Assembly: GCA_013335115.1 (NCBI GenBank) | Contig: JAAXWQ010000002.1 | Coordinates: 124,001 to 188,000, forward strand | Direction: 5' to 3' | DNA: 64,000 nt | From: Chlorobiaceae bacterium | GTDB taxonomy: Bacteria > Bacteroidota > Chlorobiia > Chlorobiales > Chlorobiaceae | Shown here: piece by piece, positions 47,492 to 57,364 of the stretch | How the letters are laid out: the number at the start of each line of letters is the position of its first letter | How positions within the stretch are numbered: position 1 is the first letter of the stretch | Made by a program: the position numbers and the translations under genes | Notes under the pieces: generated by a model | What the model was told of the DNA's origin: nothing | The model's database searches: none | The model's input: the letters and a program-made list of their open reading frames with translations, nothing else

Positions 47492-48172
47492 TCAGAGGTT
47501 GGCAATGAGGGATGCCGCATCCGGGTCAAAGCCGCCCGAACCGAGGTCGATGACCGGGACACCATTGACGCCGTAACGCTTCAGCCCCTTCTCGACCATC
47601 CGGCGGGTATCGTCGGCGATGGGGCCCGGCTCCTCTCCATGGCGGTTGTAGACGATCGCCCTGAGCTCGATGCCCCGTGACCGGCAGGCTTCGATCGACA
47701 GCAGGGTGTGGTTGATGCTGCCGAGGCGAGGCGAGGTGACCAGCACCAGCCCGTAGCCGGCGTCACGCAGGTAGTCGGCGAAGAGGAGCTCCTCGCTCAA
47801 GGGCACCAGCAGGCCTCCCGCCCCCTCGAGCAGCACGAGGTCATAGCGCTTCTGCAGGATGAAGGTCGCCCGCCTGATGGCGAGCAGGTCGATCTCCTTC
47901 CCCTCCATGGCCGCGGCAAGGTGGGGCGAAGCCGGATAGCCGAACACCCAGGGGCAGGTCGTGCCGTCCAGGTCGACATCCTGCAGCCCGATGCCCATGA
48001 TTTCGCGATGCACGGCGATGTCGCCCGAGATGCCCTCGCATCCGGTCTGGGCAATTTTCTGGGTGATGACCCGGACTCCAGCCTGCGACAGGGTCCTGGC
48101 GATGTGGCCGGTCGCCACCGTCTTGCCGATGCCGGTGTCGATACCCGACACGGCGATGACGCGTCCTTTCAT
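47492..48172 (-). CDS. bioD: Dethiobiotin synthetase
   Basis: A 226-residue ATP-dependent enzyme that closes the ureido ring. '[20 protein letters not shown]' is the P-loop, '[20 protein letters not shown]' binds DAPA, and '[20 protein letters not shown]' is the BioD signature. '[20 protein letters not shown]' follows. The length is typical. The ATG overlaps the bioC stop in ATGA (48169-48172), so translation is coupled. Confidence 0.96.
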   Translation of the reverse strand: MKGRVIAVSGIDTGIGKTVATGHIARTLSQAGVRVITQKIAQTGCEGISGDIAVHREIMGIGLQDVDLDGTTCPWVFGYPASPHLAAAMEGKEIDLLAIRRATFILQKRYDLVLLEGAGGLLVPLSEELLFADYLRDAGYGLVLVTSPRLGSINHTLLSIEACRSRGIELRAIVYNRHGEEPGPIADDTRRMVEKGLKRYGVNGVPVIDLGSGGFDPDAASLIANL

Positions 48173-48951
48173 GATTGCCTCCTCCTGAAACAGCAGTAAA
48201 CGGGATGGTAGGTCAGCCCGACGCCGCCTTCCGACGAAAACGAGTCACGGTAGCGCTGCAGGAACTGCTGGTAGCGCTCCCGGGTCCATGCCCTGCCGGC
48301 AACGCCGTTCACCCCGGTTTGGCGGATATGGCGCAGCACGGCTTCAGGTGAAGCGAACTCCAGGCGCCGCTCCTCCTCCTCGATGCAGATCGTCTCGAAG
48401 GCTTCGCCGGCAAGCGCCCCGATCTCGGCGGGGGTGCGGTATGCCAGCGAGACCCCTTCGAGCGCGGCGATCTCCAGCATGTTGCCCGGGCCGAAGGTGC
48501 TGAAGGCCAGAAGGCCGCCGGGTTGGAGCGACGAGGCCATGCGTGCGAAAAAGGCGCCGAGATCATGCAGCCACTGCACGGTGGCGTTCGATACCACCAG
48601 GTCGAGCCGCCCCGGAAGCGGGTCGAGCCGTTCGATGTCCCCTTCCAGGAAGAGCCCCTTCCCGACCGCGCGCCCTTCGAATGCCTGCATGACAAACTCA
48701 CGGCTCCCCGCCACCAGGTCGTTGGCGAAATAGGTGCCGGCCGAATGGTTCACCAGCAGCGCCGAAGTCAGGAGGCCCGATCCTGCGCCTACCTCGAGCA
48801 CCCGGCCGAGATGGGCAGGAGTCCCTGCCTGCCCGACCAGCCTGACGAGCCTCGTGGCCATCCCGCCCTGGACCACGGCGCTCCTGCGGTAGGTATGCAG
48901 TGACCGGCCGAATCGGCTGCAGACCAGCTGCTTGTCAGGAAGGGCGCTCAT
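48169..48951 (-). CDS. bioC: Malonyl-ACP O-methyltransferase
   Basis: A 260-residue methyltransferase that caps malonyl-ACP so that fatty acid synthase can build pimeloyl-ACP. 'RFGRSLHTYRRSAVVQGGMA' is the BioC N-terminal region, 'RVLEVGAGSGLLTSALLVNH' is SAM motif I, and 'DLVVSNATVQWLHDLGAFFA' and 'LAFSTFGPGNMLEI' are BioC motifs. It is coupled by ATGA to bioG above and bioD below. The upstream frame extension is antisense to the bioG coding frame and is rejected. Confidence 0.93.
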   Translation of the reverse strand: MSALPDKQLVCSRFGRSLHTYRRSAVVQGGMATRLVRLVGQAGTPAHLGRVLEVGAGSGLLTSALLVNHSAGTYFANDLVAGSREFVMQAFEGRAVGKGLFLEGDIERLDPLPGRLDLVVSNATVQWLHDLGAFFARMASSLQPGGLLAFSTFGPGNMLEIAALEGVSLAYRTPAEIGALAGEAFETICIEEEERRLEFASPEAVLRHIRQTGVNGVAGRAWTRERYQQFLQRYRDSFSSEGGVGLTYHPVYCCFRRRQS

Positions 48952-49625
48952 GCCAGCACCTCCGTCCAGCCTGCCAGGTGGAAAAACGGAAAGTGGGGCA
49001 TGGCCGCGATTTCGGAAATCGGCGTGCCCCGCCAGGCCGTCCGCTGGTTTTCCGGAAGGAAGACCAGGTCCCTCCCGCCGATGATGGCTTTCGAGAAGCC
49101 CCATGAAGGTTCCGGCGTTGCCCCTGCCGCTGAAACGGCGTCGGCGATGGCACGAAGCTCCGCCTGCTGGTCGGGCGAGGTACGGGCTGATCGCACCTGG
49201 CCGATGCGGACGTCGCATTCCTGGCCGGCGAACATGCGCCGCTCGAAGCGGCTGCGGGTCGCATCACACCAATGCTCGAGGGTACCCGTGAAGGTCTCGG
49301 GAGGGATGCCCCTGGCCGCGTCGATCGGGTGCGGCGTGCCGTTCAGGGCTACCGCCCGTCGGATGCCGCCAAGGCCGGAGTCGAGCGCCACCCGGACACC
49401 CAGCGACCAGGCGACGAGGTCCACCGCCCCATACCGGGCCATCTCCGACCCGAGCCCTTCGGGAAGATGCCGGTCGCGGTAATCGTAGAGCACGACGAGG
49501 TCGTGGGTGGCGGGGTCCGGCCATGCCACACGGAGCCAGTCCGCAACCCGGCGGTCCATCCCCCAGCCGTTGAAGAGGAGCAACAACGCCTCGCGCCCCT
49601 CGCGCACAAGCCACTCCCCCTTCAT
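48948..49625 (-). CDS. bioG: Pimeloyl-ACP methyl ester esterase BioG (DUF452)
   Basis: A 225-residue alpha/beta-hydrolase of the DUF452 family, the BioH substitute found in several phyla. 'LLLLFNGWGMDRRVADWLRV' is the family start. The nucleophile serine is in 'DLVAWSLGVRVALDSG', 'ALNGTPHPIDAARGIPP' follows, and a late histidine lies in 'MPHFPFFHLAGWTE'. It frees pimeloyl-ACP from its methyl ester after chain elongation. It is coupled by ATGA to bioF and bioC, exactly where pathway logic puts it. Confidence 0.93.
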   Translation of the reverse strand: MKGEWLVREGREALLLLFNGWGMDRRVADWLRVAWPDPATHDLVVLYDYRDRHLPEGLGSEMARYGAVDLVAWSLGVRVALDSGLGGIRRAVALNGTPHPIDAARGIPPETFTGTLEHWCDATRSRFERRMFAGQECDVRIGQVRSARTSPDQQAELRAIADAVSAAGATPEPSWGFSKAIIGGRDLVFLPENQRTAWRGTPISEIAAMPHFPFFHLAGWTEVLA

Positions 49626-50833
49626 GGCCGCCTCCGCACCATGGTTTCGACCAGGGCGTCGATATCCTCCGCCAGCAGGTCCGCCCGTAGCGAAAACCGC
49701 AGGCGGGCGCTGTTCTCGGGCACCGTCGGGGGCCGTACCGGCAGGGCGTGGAACCCCTCTTCGCGCAGGGCCTCGGCCATGCCGACCGCAGCCCGGTCCT
49801 CGCCGAGCACCACCGGCACGATCTGGCTGTCGCCGGGTACTTCGAATCCTGCAATCCGGAGCCCGTCGCGCAGCTTCGACGACAGGTCGATCAGGTGCTG
49901 CCGGGCGCCCTGCATGCCGAGCTGCCGGCGGAAGGTCTGGAGGCTCCAGCCGACGGCCACCGGCGGCAGGGCTGTCGTGTAGATCAGGGTGCGCATGGTG
50001 TTGACCAGGTACTCCCTGAAAAGCCCGCGCATGACCGCATAGGCCCCGGCGGAAGCGAAGGCCTTGCCGAACGTGCCGATGATGATGTCGATGTCTCGAA
50101 GCAGGCCGAGCGACTCACACAGGCCGAGGCCCTTACGGCCGTAGACCCCGACGCCGTGGGCTTCGTCGACAATCAGGAAAGCCCCGTGCCGGTATTTCAG
50201 TTCGACGAGTCGCCGGAGGTCGCCGAGGTCGCCGTCCATGCTGAAGACCGACTCGGTGACGATGAACACCTGCCGGTAGCGCCCCGAGGCGGCTTCGAGC
50301 AGCTCCTCGAGGTGGTCGAGGTCGGCGTGGCGGTATCGCCGGTACTCCGCCTCGGCAATCCGGATGCCGTCGATGATGCTGGCGTGGTTCAGGCGGTCGC
50401 AGAGGATGAGGTCGTGCCGGGTGCAGAGGGCAGGCAGGATGCCGGTGTTGGCGTGGTAGCCGCTGTTGAAGACGAGCGCCGACTCGCTGCCGTACTCAAG
50501 GGCGATGGCGGTTTCGAGCTCCCCGTACAGCGGGTGGTTCCCCGTGAGCAGGCGCGAGGAGGTGCTGGTGAACGCCGGGCCGTCCCCCCCCGAAGCTTCG
50601 AGGCCGTGCAGCCACGAGCCGAGCAGCTCCCGGTCGGCGCCAAGCCCGAGGTAGTCGTTCGAGGAGAGGTTCAGCAGCTTGCGGCCCGCCACCTCGATGA
50701 ACCTGCCGTTGCGCACTCCGATGGCGGGCAGCACGCGGTAGCGCTGCCTCGACTTCAGCGACTCCAGCTCACGGGCGATATCCTCCTCGACAGGCATCCT
50801 CTCAGCCTGCCTGCCGTCACTGCCCACGATCAT
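49622..50833 (-). CDS. bioF: 8-amino-7-oxononanoate synthase
   Basis: A 403-residue alpha-oxoamine synthase joining pimeloyl thioester and alanine. '[17 protein letters not shown]' and '[20 protein letters not shown]' are substrate motifs, '[19 protein letters not shown]' binds PLP, and the Schiff-base lysine is in '[17 protein letters not shown]'. The N-terminal 10-15 residues are variable; the start at ATG 50833 overlaps the bioB stop in ATGA and is the natural one. The C-terminal domain is complete. Confidence 0.95.
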   Translation of the reverse strand: MIVGSDGRQAERMPVEEDIARELESLKSRQRYRVLPAIGVRNGRFIEVAGRKLLNLSSNDYLGLGADRELLGSWLHGLEASGGDGPAFTSTSSRLLTGNHPLYGELETAIALEYGSESALVFNSGYHANTGILPALCTRHDLILCDRLNHASIIDGIRIAEAEYRRYRHADLDHLEELLEAASGRYRQVFIVTESVFSMDGDLGDLRRLVELKYRHGAFLIVDEAHGVGVYGRKGLGLCESLGLLRDIDIIIGTFGKAFASAGAYAVMRGLFREYLVNTMRTLIYTTALPPVAVGWSLQTFRRQLGMQGARQHLIDLSSKLRDGLRIAGFEVPGDSQIVPVVLGEDRAAVGMAEALREEGFHALPVRPPTVPENSARLRFSLRADLLAEDIDALVETMVRRRP

Positions 50834-51840
50834 GCGAACATCGCGACCTGTTCGGCGAGCTGCCGGTCGGAGGCCGTGTCCCGCCCGCGGGTGGTGAGGT
50901 AGCCGCCGGTCAGGAAGCCGTTCGCGCCGGCCAGCATCAGCAGCCCCTGGAAATCCCTCATCAGGGTCTCGCGTCCGGCGGCGAACTTGATGGTCCGGTC
51001 AGGATTGGCGAGGCGGCAGATCGCAAAGGTCTTGGCGATCTCCGGAACCGGCACGGGGGCGTTCCCCTCAAGCCGGGTCCCCTTGATCGGCACGAGCACG
51101 TTGAGCGGAATGACGTCGACATCGAGGTCCCGGAGCGTGAAGATGAGGGATATCCTGTCCTGCATGCTCTCCCCGGTGCCGATGATGCCGCCACTGCAGA
51201 CCGAGATCCCCTTGGAACGGAGCAGCCTGATGGTCTCGATGCGTTCGTCGACCGTATGGGTGCTGGCGATGAGTTCGCCATAGCGCTCGGGGGCGACCTG
51301 CAGGTTCATGTTGTAATGGATGATGCCGCGTTCGACCAGGGCCGAGGCCTGCTCCTCGCCGATCATGCCGAGGTCGGCGCAGACGTGCATCTCCGGAAGC
51401 TCCCGGTGCAGCATGTCGATCATGCCGAGGATCCTCTGGAACTCGGGCGTACTCTTCATGTAGCCGTAGCCGCTGGTCACGATGCCGTAATGCCTGACCC
51501 CCTGGAGGTAGGCTTCGCGGGCCGACTCGAGCACCTTCGCCTCATCGACCAGCCCGTAGCTGTCGATCGTCGCGCTGTTGTGGTTCGACTGGGCGCAAAA
51601 GCTGCAGTTCTCGCCGCAGTGGCCGGACTTGGCGTTGATGATCGAGCAGGCGTGCACGGCCCCCTCGTCGGCGGCATAGCGGGTCTTGACCTTGTTGGCA
51701 AGCGACACGAGGTCGAGCACCTCGCCGTTCGGCAGGCGACCGAGGGCCGAGGCAAGTTCGTAGTCGATCGGGATGCCGGTGTCGAGCACGCTGTAGGCTT
51801 TCTCGATGTCGGGATGCAGTCTTGAGGTCATGTTGGTCAT
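50830..51840 (-). CDS. bioB: Biotin synthase
   Basis: A 336-residue radical SAM enzyme inserting sulfur into dethiobiotin. '[19 protein letters not shown]' has the CxxxCxxC motif for the [4Fe-4S] cluster. '[10 protein letters not shown]' and '[20 protein letters not shown]' surround the barrel, and '[19 protein letters not shown]' and '[19 protein letters not shown]' are BioB signatures, the latter with the Arg ligand of the sacrificial [2Fe-2S] cluster. It overlaps birA in ATGA (51837-51840). Confidence 0.96.
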   Translation of the reverse strand: MTNMTSRLHPDIEKAYSVLDTGIPIDYELASALGRLPNGEVLDLVSLANKVKTRYAADEGAVHACSIINAKSGHCGENCSFCAQSNHNSATIDSYGLVDEAKVLESAREAYLQGVRHYGIVTSGYGYMKSTPEFQRILGMIDMLHRELPEMHVCADLGMIGEEQASALVERGIIHYNMNLQVAPERYGELIASTHTVDERIETIRLLRSKGISVCSGGIIGTGESMQDRISLIFTLRDLDVDVIPLNVLVPIKGTRLEGNAPVPVPEIAKTFAICRLANPDRTIKFAAGRETLMRDFQGLLMLAGANGFLTGGYLTTRGRDTASDRQLAEQVAMFA

Positions 51841-52829
51841 GGTTGGTCGTTGATGGGTTGGAGGTGTGCCTCACCGGAGCTGACGGCCGTCACCGTACCG
51901 TCGTCGCCGCGAAGCAGGAGGTGCCCCTGCGGTGAGAGGCCGGCAACCGTGCCCGTGATGAGCCGGTCGAACTGCTCGATGCGCACCGCCCTGCCCTGCA
52001 GCCAGGCGTGCTTTTCGAGCCTCGGCAACAGGAACCCGAGGTCCGGGTGGATCAGCCAATCGGTATAGAGCCGCTCGAAACGGTTCAGCACCGTAGCCAG
52101 GATGCGAGCCCGTGAAAGTGCCGTTCCGCCCTCCCGACAGAGGGAGGTGGCGATGTCACGAAGCTCCTCGGGTATCGGATCAAGGTTGACGTTCACGCCG
52201 AAGCCGACCACCACGAAATGGGTGAAGTCGGGCTCGGACTCCATTTCGCAAAGGATGCCGCAGAGCTTGCGTCCCTCGCAGAGGATGTCGTTCGGCCACT
52301 TGATGACAGGGCACAGGGAGGGGCACTCCGATTCGAGCGCCTCGTGGATTGCGGCGGCCGCGACGAGGGGGATTTCGGGAACGCGCACGGTCGGTACCGG
52401 CGGGCGCAAGACGATCGAGCAGTAGAGGTTCACGCCGGGCGGGGATACCCAGGCCCTGCGCATGCGGCCCCGGCCGCCCGACTGGCTGTCGGCCACGACC
52501 GTCGTCCCTTCTGCGGCCCCCTCCCTTGCCAGCGCACGGGCATGGAGGTTGGTCGAGTCGGCCGTTTCGAGGTAAACGAAGCTGCGCCCGAAAGCATGCG
52601 TCTCGAGAAGCGGACCGACCTCTTCGGCCACCGGGGCGCCGGTAAGCCCGGCAAGCCGGTACCCCCGCCCGCTGACGGCATCAATGGCATAGCCGGCCTC
52701 GCGCAGATGGGCCACATGCTTCCAGATTGCGCTCCTGGTGATGCCGAGATCCCGGCAAAGATCACCCCCGGAGACGAAGCCGTCCTGGCTGACAAGCCGA
52801 TGGAGGATGCGGGAAGTGACGGGATTCAT
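51837..52829 (-). CDS. birA: Biotin-protein ligase / biotin operon repressor BirA
   Basis: A 330-residue bifunctional BirA. Residues about 5-50 form a winged helix ('[20 protein letters not shown]'). The ligase domain has '[20 protein letters not shown]', the biotin loop '[18 protein letters not shown]' and '[19 protein letters not shown]'. The C-terminal SH3-like part is present. The start ATG 52829 is 24 nt from a perfect BirA-type operator, so autoregulation of the whole bio operon is expected. It is the first gene of that operon, which is uncommon. Confidence 0.94.
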   Translation of the reverse strand: MNPVTSRILHRLVSQDGFVSGGDLCRDLGITRSAIWKHVAHLREAGYAIDAVSGRGYRLAGLTGAPVAEEVGPLLETHAFGRSFVYLETADSTNLHARALAREGAAEGTTVVADSQSGGRGRMRRAWVSPPGVNLYCSIVLRPPVPTVRVPEIPLVAAAAIHEALESECPSLCPVIKWPNDILCEGRKLCGILCEMESEPDFTHFVVVGFGVNVNLDPIPEELRDIATSLCREGGTALSRARILATVLNRFERLYTDWLIHPDLGFLLPRLEKHAWLQGRAVRIEQFDRLITGTVAGLSPQGHLLLRGDDGTVTAVSSGEAHLQPINDQP

Positions 52830-52852
52830 GGTGGATCGATGGGTGGCCGAAT

Positions 52853-52884
52853 TTGTCAACCCGAATTTAGCACAAGGTTGACAA
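52853..52884. promoter_or_regulatory. BirA operator
   Basis: TTGTCAACC (52853-52861) and GGTTGACAA (52876-52884) are a perfect 9-bp inverted repeat with a 14-nt spacer, the classic BirA box layout. It lies between the birA start and the predicted -35 of the bio operon and covers the spacer and -10 of that promoter. Confidence 0.92.
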
Positions 52885-52892
52885 TCGGGCAA
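52864..52892 (-). promoter_or_regulatory. Promoter of the biotin operon
   Basis: On the minus strand TTGCCC (52892-52887), a 17-nt spacer and TAAATT (52869-52864). Each box matches four of six consensus bases. The -10 sits between the arms of the BirA operator, so bound BirA would exclude RNA polymerase. Confidence 0.6.
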
Positions 52893-52957
52893 AAAGAAAT
52901 GATCGGTCCGATCCGTTGGATCAGTCAAATCGGCCTGGTCAGACCGATCGGAAGGGG

Positions 52958-54721
52958 TTAGTCATCGGCCCTGGCTCCGGCGGCGAGCTGGCGGTTCTCG
53001 TAGCTGGCACGGTATTGCTGGAGGCCCTGGAAAATACCGAAGGCGATTTTGGCCTGCTGCTCCCGGGAGCGGAGGATCTTCTCCTCATCGGGGTTCGAAA
53101 GGTAGCCGGTCTCGACCAGGATGCTCGGCATCGACGGCGTCCAGAGCACCATGAACCCTGCCTGCCGTACGCCGAAACCGTTGCTTCCGTAGCGCTCCGC
53201 CTTCCTGAGCACATCCTGGGCGAGTTCGGTGGACTGGGTCGCGAAGGCGCTCTGGGCCATGCTGCTCATGATCAGGAACTCGTCTGAGAATCCCTTGTAG
53301 GTCTCGCGGGCGTTCTCCTCCCTGGAGATGACCGCGTTCTCGAACATGGCGACGTCGAGCGCCGCCTGGGTCTTGTGCGGCCCGAGGATGTAGACCTCCG
53401 TGCCCCTGGCGCGGGTAATGGAGGGCGTGGAGTTGCAATGGATGCTGACGAACAGCTTGCCGGCGTAGCGGTTGGCGATCTTGCCCCGTTCGTTCAGCTG
53501 GATGAACCGGTCGTCCTTACGGGTGTAAATGACTTTGACGCCCGGCCAGCGCTGCTTGACGAACATGCCGAGGTCGGTCGCGATATTGAGGACGACGTCC
53601 TTCTCCTTCGTGCCCCTCGTCCCTATGGCGCCAGGGTCCTTGCCGCCATGGCCGGCGTCGATGACTACGGCGTCGAGCTTCCACTTGCTCACGTCGCGGC
53701 TGAGCTGCTGCTGGATCTGGCGCTCCTTTTCGGTCCTGCGGATCGCCTCGACGTCGACGTCGCTCATCACGTAGAGCAGGTAGGCACCGGTTTTGGGATC
53801 GTACTGGAAGGAGGAGGACTTGAGGTTGAGGGCGGAGGTGTTGAGGGCGACCGTAAACTGGAGGGCCCCTCCCGGCAACTGAAGCGGCGTGACCGACCTG
53901 ACCACACCCCCGTCCGAATACCGCTTCGTGAGCCGGGCCAGGTTGCCGCTGGCCTTCTCGATGGTGAGGTAGGCGTTACCGTTCTCGTCAGGCCTGAGGT
54001 ACGAGGTGACGCTCTCGCCACCCGAAGCCACCATCCGCACCACGCAGCCGTTGGCAAGGGTCTCGACCCTGACATCCTCGATCACGGACTGGCCGGACGG
54101 GATCCTCGGCGGCACGATGGCCTGCGGCTGCCCGGGCTGGGCCGGAGCCGGTGCGGGACTCGGATCCACGGCGTCATCGGGAGGAAGAAGCCCTATGGAG
54201 CGAAGCGGGCTGCCGGAGCGGCGGCCGGAAACCGATGCCCGGATATGGCCGTTCGAAACATCGTAGGTAAGGTCGCGGTCGAGCCAGAGCGCGAAGATCC
54301 GGCATGCCTGGGTAACCGGCAGGTAGATGCGCCCCTGCCGCAACACCGGTGCGGAGGGGAGCTGGAGCAGCCGCTTCCCGGTGCTGCCATCGGCAGGCAC
54401 GATCAGCGAGAAGCTGCTGCCCGGCGAAAGAAGGAAGCTGGAGCCCGGTGTGCCGAACCCTTCATCGATCTGCATCCTGGACCCGTCGAACACGTTGCGA
54501 AGCCTCAGTGCGCGTGACATGGAACCGACGTCGACCAGCAGTGCGGAGTTGTCCCTGATGCCCTGGACCTTGATGTTGTATCCCTGGCCGGAGCCCGTCG
54601 AAACCTGCATGAAAACGGAAACCGGAAGGGGTTCGGCAGCAGCCGGCCCGTGGACGAACAGGACAAGGAGCGAGAGAAGGCCGGCGAGGCGAAGGAATAA
54701 AGAGTTGGAACGTTCTGGCAT
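52958..54721 (-). CDS. N-acetylmuramoyl-L-alanine amidase (AmiC-like) with AMIN-type domains
   Basis: 587 residues. A signal peptide ('LAGLLSLLVLFVHGPAAA') precedes a copper-amine-oxidase-like/AMIN region ('VIEDVRVETLANGCVVRMVA') and the Amidase_3 domain. Zinc and catalytic residues are in 'VVIDAGHGGKDPGAIGTRG', 'KEKDVVLNIATDL', 'FVSIHCNSTP' and 'SILVETGYLSNPDEE'. It cleaves the amide between MurNAc and the stem peptide during cell separation. A Pro/Ala linker joins the two parts. The TATAAT-like box at 54761-54766 probably drives it; it is divergent from topA. Confidence 0.93.
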   Translation of the reverse strand: MPERSNSLFLRLAGLLSLLVLFVHGPAAAEPLPVSVFMQVSTGSGQGYNIKVQGIRDNSALLVDVGSMSRALRLRNVFDGSRMQIDEGFGTPGSSFLLSPGSSFSLIVPADGSTGKRLLQLPSAPVLRQGRIYLPVTQACRIFALWLDRDLTYDVSNGHIRASVSGRRSGSPLRSIGLLPPDDAVDPSPAPAPAQPGQPQAIVPPRIPSGQSVIEDVRVETLANGCVVRMVASGGESVTSYLRPDENGNAYLTIEKASGNLARLTKRYSDGGVVRSVTPLQLPGGALQFTVALNTSALNLKSSSFQYDPKTGAYLLYVMSDVDVEAIRRTEKERQIQQQLSRDVSKWKLDAVVIDAGHGGKDPGAIGTRGTKEKDVVLNIATDLGMFVKQRWPGVKVIYTRKDDRFIQLNERGKIANRYAGKLFVSIHCNSTPSITRARGTEVYILGPHKTQAALDVAMFENAVISREENARETYKGFSDEFLIMSSMAQSAFATQSTELAQDVLRKAERYGSNGFGVRQAGFMVLWTPSMPSILVETGYLSNPDEEKILRSREQQAKIAFGIFQGLQQYRASYENRQLAAGARADD

Positions 54722-54760
54722 TGAGAGGTCTTCTTGAGATAGTCGGCGATTCAGCCTTTA

Positions 54761-54766
54761 ATTATA
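54761..54766 (-). promoter_or_regulatory. Candidate -10 box for the amidase gene
   Basis: A perfect TATAAT on the minus strand 40 nt before the amidase ATG. No convincing -35 is found at 16-18 nt. The 246-nt divergent gap to topA otherwise shows nothing I can name. Confidence 0.35.
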
Positions 54767-54967
54767 CTAATAAATATCGCTGCCGCCATCGTCGTTCCCT
54801 GTTTTTGCCGCCCCGAACAGCAAGACGCTGGACGCGGCTTCAAGCCGAATTTGTTTTTTGGGAAGCAAGCCCTATCTTTTCGGACATCATTCTCCATGGC
54901 ACCCCCTTCGTTATCGTCGAAAGCGGTTCGAGTGCCGATAAATCCCAAAGCATCAGGGATCAAGCAA

Positions 54968-57364
54968 ATGCCTTCCAAAAGCTTCACGCCGTCAGCCAAG
55001 AACAGGACCCTCATTGTTGTCGAATCCCCGTCCAAGGCAAAGACCATCAACAAGTACCTTGGCGACAACTATACCGTCTATGCCTCGATCGGCCACATCA
55101 AGGACCTTCCCAAGAAGGAGATCGGCATCGATTTCGACAACCACTACGAGCCGCGCTACGAGGTCATTGCCGGCAAGGAGAAGGTGGTCCGGCAACTGAA
55201 GAAGCTTGCCGGCGAAGCCGAAAGCATCATGATCGCCACCGACCCCGACCGTGAGGGGGAGGCCATCGCCTGGCACATCTCCAACGAGATCGAGTTCGCA
55301 CAGAAACCGGTGTTCAGGGTGCTGTTCAACGAGATCACCAAAAAAGCGATCGTGGAGGCCATCGGCCAGCCGCGGCAGATCGACTACCGGCTCGTACGCT
55401 CACAGCAGACCCGGCAGGGGCTCGACAAGATCGTCGGCTACCGGATAAGCCCGTTCCTCTGGAACGTCGTGTATCGCGGCCTTTCGGCAGGCAGGGTGCA
55501 GTCGGTGGCCCTGCGACTGATCTGCGAGCGTGAAGCCGAAATCGACGCCTTCACCCCCCAGGAGTACTGGACCGTGTCCGGTGACTTCGTCACCCCTGAA
55601 AAGGAGACCTTCAGGACAAAGCTGGTCAAGATAAAGGGCGAAAAGCCCGAAATCACCAATGCCGGGCAGGCGGAAGCGATCGCATCGGCCATCCAGGGGC
55701 GCCTGTTCGCCGTCAGCGACATCGTCCCGAAAGTCATCCAGCGACGCCAGCCCCTACCCTTCACCACCTCGCTCCTGCAGCAGGCGGCATCGAACCAGCT
55801 CGGATTCGGCTCCCAGAAGACCATGAGGGTCGCCCAGCAGCTCTATGAAGGCATCGAGATCGGCCCGGAGGGTGCCATGGGCCTGATCACCTACATGAGG
55901 ACCGACTCGACCCGCATCAGCGGCGAGGCGGTCGGGCAGGCACAGGAGTACATCACCCGCCAGTTCGGCAAGGAGTATATCGGGCCCGGCAGCCCCGCAA
56001 AGGCCGGCAAGAATAGCCAGGATGCGCACGAAGCCATCCGCCCGACGACGGTTGCCCGGACTCCGGAGTCGCTCCGGAAACACCTCTCGTCCGACCAGTT
56101 CAAGCTGTACGAGCTGATCTGGAAGCGATTCCTCGCCTCGATGATGGCTCCGGCAAAGATCGAGCAGACACGCGTCGACGTCGAAGACCACGAGAAGGAG
56201 TTCATCTTCCGCGCCACCGGAAACCGTACGGTATTCCCCGGCTTTTTCAGGGTCTACGACGACCAGCAGGAGTTGGACTACGAGGCCCAGAAATCGACCC
56301 GTGACGAGGTGGAGAAGGAGCTTATCGTCAAACTGCCCGAACACCTCTCGCTCAAGGATGCCCTCGCCCTTTCGGAACTGGACCGCCGCCAGAGCTTCAC
56401 CAGGCCCCCGGCACGCTTTACCGAGGCGAGCCTCGTCAAGGATCTCGACAACTACGGCATCGGCCGCCCGTCGACCTACGCATCGATCTTTTCGACACTC
56501 CAGGATCGGCGCTACGTCGAGCTCCAGAAAAAGAAGATCATCCCGACCGAGCTCGGCAAAGATGTGTCGACCATCCTGGTGGCAAACTTCCCCGAGCTGT
56601 TCAACGTGAAGTTCACGGCGGAGATGGAGGACGAGCTGGACAAGGTCGCCTCGGGCGACGACGACTACGAAAAGGTGCTGGATGCGTTCTACCGCCCGCT
56701 CGAGTCGGCACTGAGCAACCGGAAGGCGGAACCGGTCATCCCCCAGAACCGCGAAGCCGCGGTCTGCGAGAAGTGCGGCAAGGGGCGCATGATCGTGAAA
56801 TGGACCACCAGCGGCAAGTTCCTCGGATGTTCCTGCTACCCGGAGTGCAAGAACATCAAGCCGATCGCATCCTCCAAGGCCAAACCGAAGGATACCGGCA
56901 TCGCCTGCCCGACGTGCGGAGAGGGGCATATGCTCCTCCGGAACGGGCGGCTCGGCCCCTTCCTCGCCTGTTCGAACTATCCGAAATGCAACACGCTGCT
57001 CAACCTGAGCAAGCAGCGGCACATCGAACCGGTCAAGGCCCCGCCGGTCAAGACCGACCTCGCATGCCCGAAATGCGGCTCGCCAATGTACCTGAGGTCC
57101 GGCAAGCGCGGCCCGTGGCTCGGCTGCTCGACGTTCCCGAAGTGCCGGGGCCGGCTCTCGTGGAACGCCATCGAAAAGGAGGTCAGGGAGCACTGGGAAT
57201 CGGTCATCGCCGACCATCTCAAGGCCCATCCGCCGGTCTTGATCCGAATGATCGACGGCTCTGCCGCACCGATGACGCTCCCGATCGAGGACATCATCAC
57301 CAGGGCGGAGGAGGCCGGGCTCGTCAGTACCCCTTCCGAGCAGGAGAGCGCCGTCACGTCATGA
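54968..57364 (+). CDS. topA: DNA topoisomerase I
   Basis: A 798-residue type IA topoisomerase. The Toprim domain starts 'LIVVESPSKAKTINKYLGDN', with acidic metal residues in 'IATDPDREGEAIAWHI'. The catalytic tyrosine is Tyr309 in 'GLITYMRTDSTRIS'. The C-terminus has three four-cysteine zinc ribbons ('CEKCGKGRMI', 'CPTCGEGHMLL', 'CPKCGSPMYLR'). It relaxes negative supercoils. AGGGAT lies 9 nt before ATG 54968; the longer frame to 54851 is possible but unlike the family. Its last 11 nt overlap the feoB stop region. Confidence 0.96.
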   Translation: MPSKSFTPSAKNRTLIVVESPSKAKTINKYLGDNYTVYASIGHIKDLPKKEIGIDFDNHYEPRYEVIAGKEKVVRQLKKLAGEAESIMIATDPDREGEAIAWHISNEIEFAQKPVFRVLFNEITKKAIVEAIGQPRQIDYRLVRSQQTRQGLDKIVGYRISPFLWNVVYRGLSAGRVQSVALRLICEREAEIDAFTPQEYWTVSGDFVTPEKETFRTKLVKIKGEKPEITNAGQAEAIASAIQGRLFAVSDIVPKVIQRRQPLPFTTSLLQQAASNQLGFGSQKTMRVAQQLYEGIEIGPEGAMGLITYMRTDSTRISGEAVGQAQEYITRQFGKEYIGPGSPAKAGKNSQDAHEAIRPTTVARTPESLRKHLSSDQFKLYELIWKRFLASMMAPAKIEQTRVDVEDHEKEFIFRATGNRTVFPGFFRVYDDQQELDYEAQKSTRDEVEKELIVKLPEHLSLKDALALSELDRRQSFTRPPARFTEASLVKDLDNYGIGRPSTYASIFSTLQDRRYVELQKKKIIPTELGKDVSTILVANFPELFNVKFTAEMEDELDKVASGDDDYEKVLDAFYRPLESALSNRKAEPVIPQNREAAVCEKCGKGRMIVKWTTSGKFLGCSCYPECKNIKPIASSKAKPKDTGIACPTCGEGHMLLRNGRLGPFLACSNYPKCNTLLNLSKQRHIEPVKAPPVKTDLACPKCGSPMYLRSGKRGPWLGCSTFPKCRGRLSWNAIEKEVREHWESVIADHLKAHPPVLIRMIDGSAAPMTLPIEDIITRAEEAGLVSTPSEQESAVTS

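Noticed and set aside
55754-57229. A 491-codon minus-strand gene inside topA
   Set aside because: Antisense to catalytic and zinc-ribbon coding sequence of topoisomerase I; composition is typical of GC-rich shadows.
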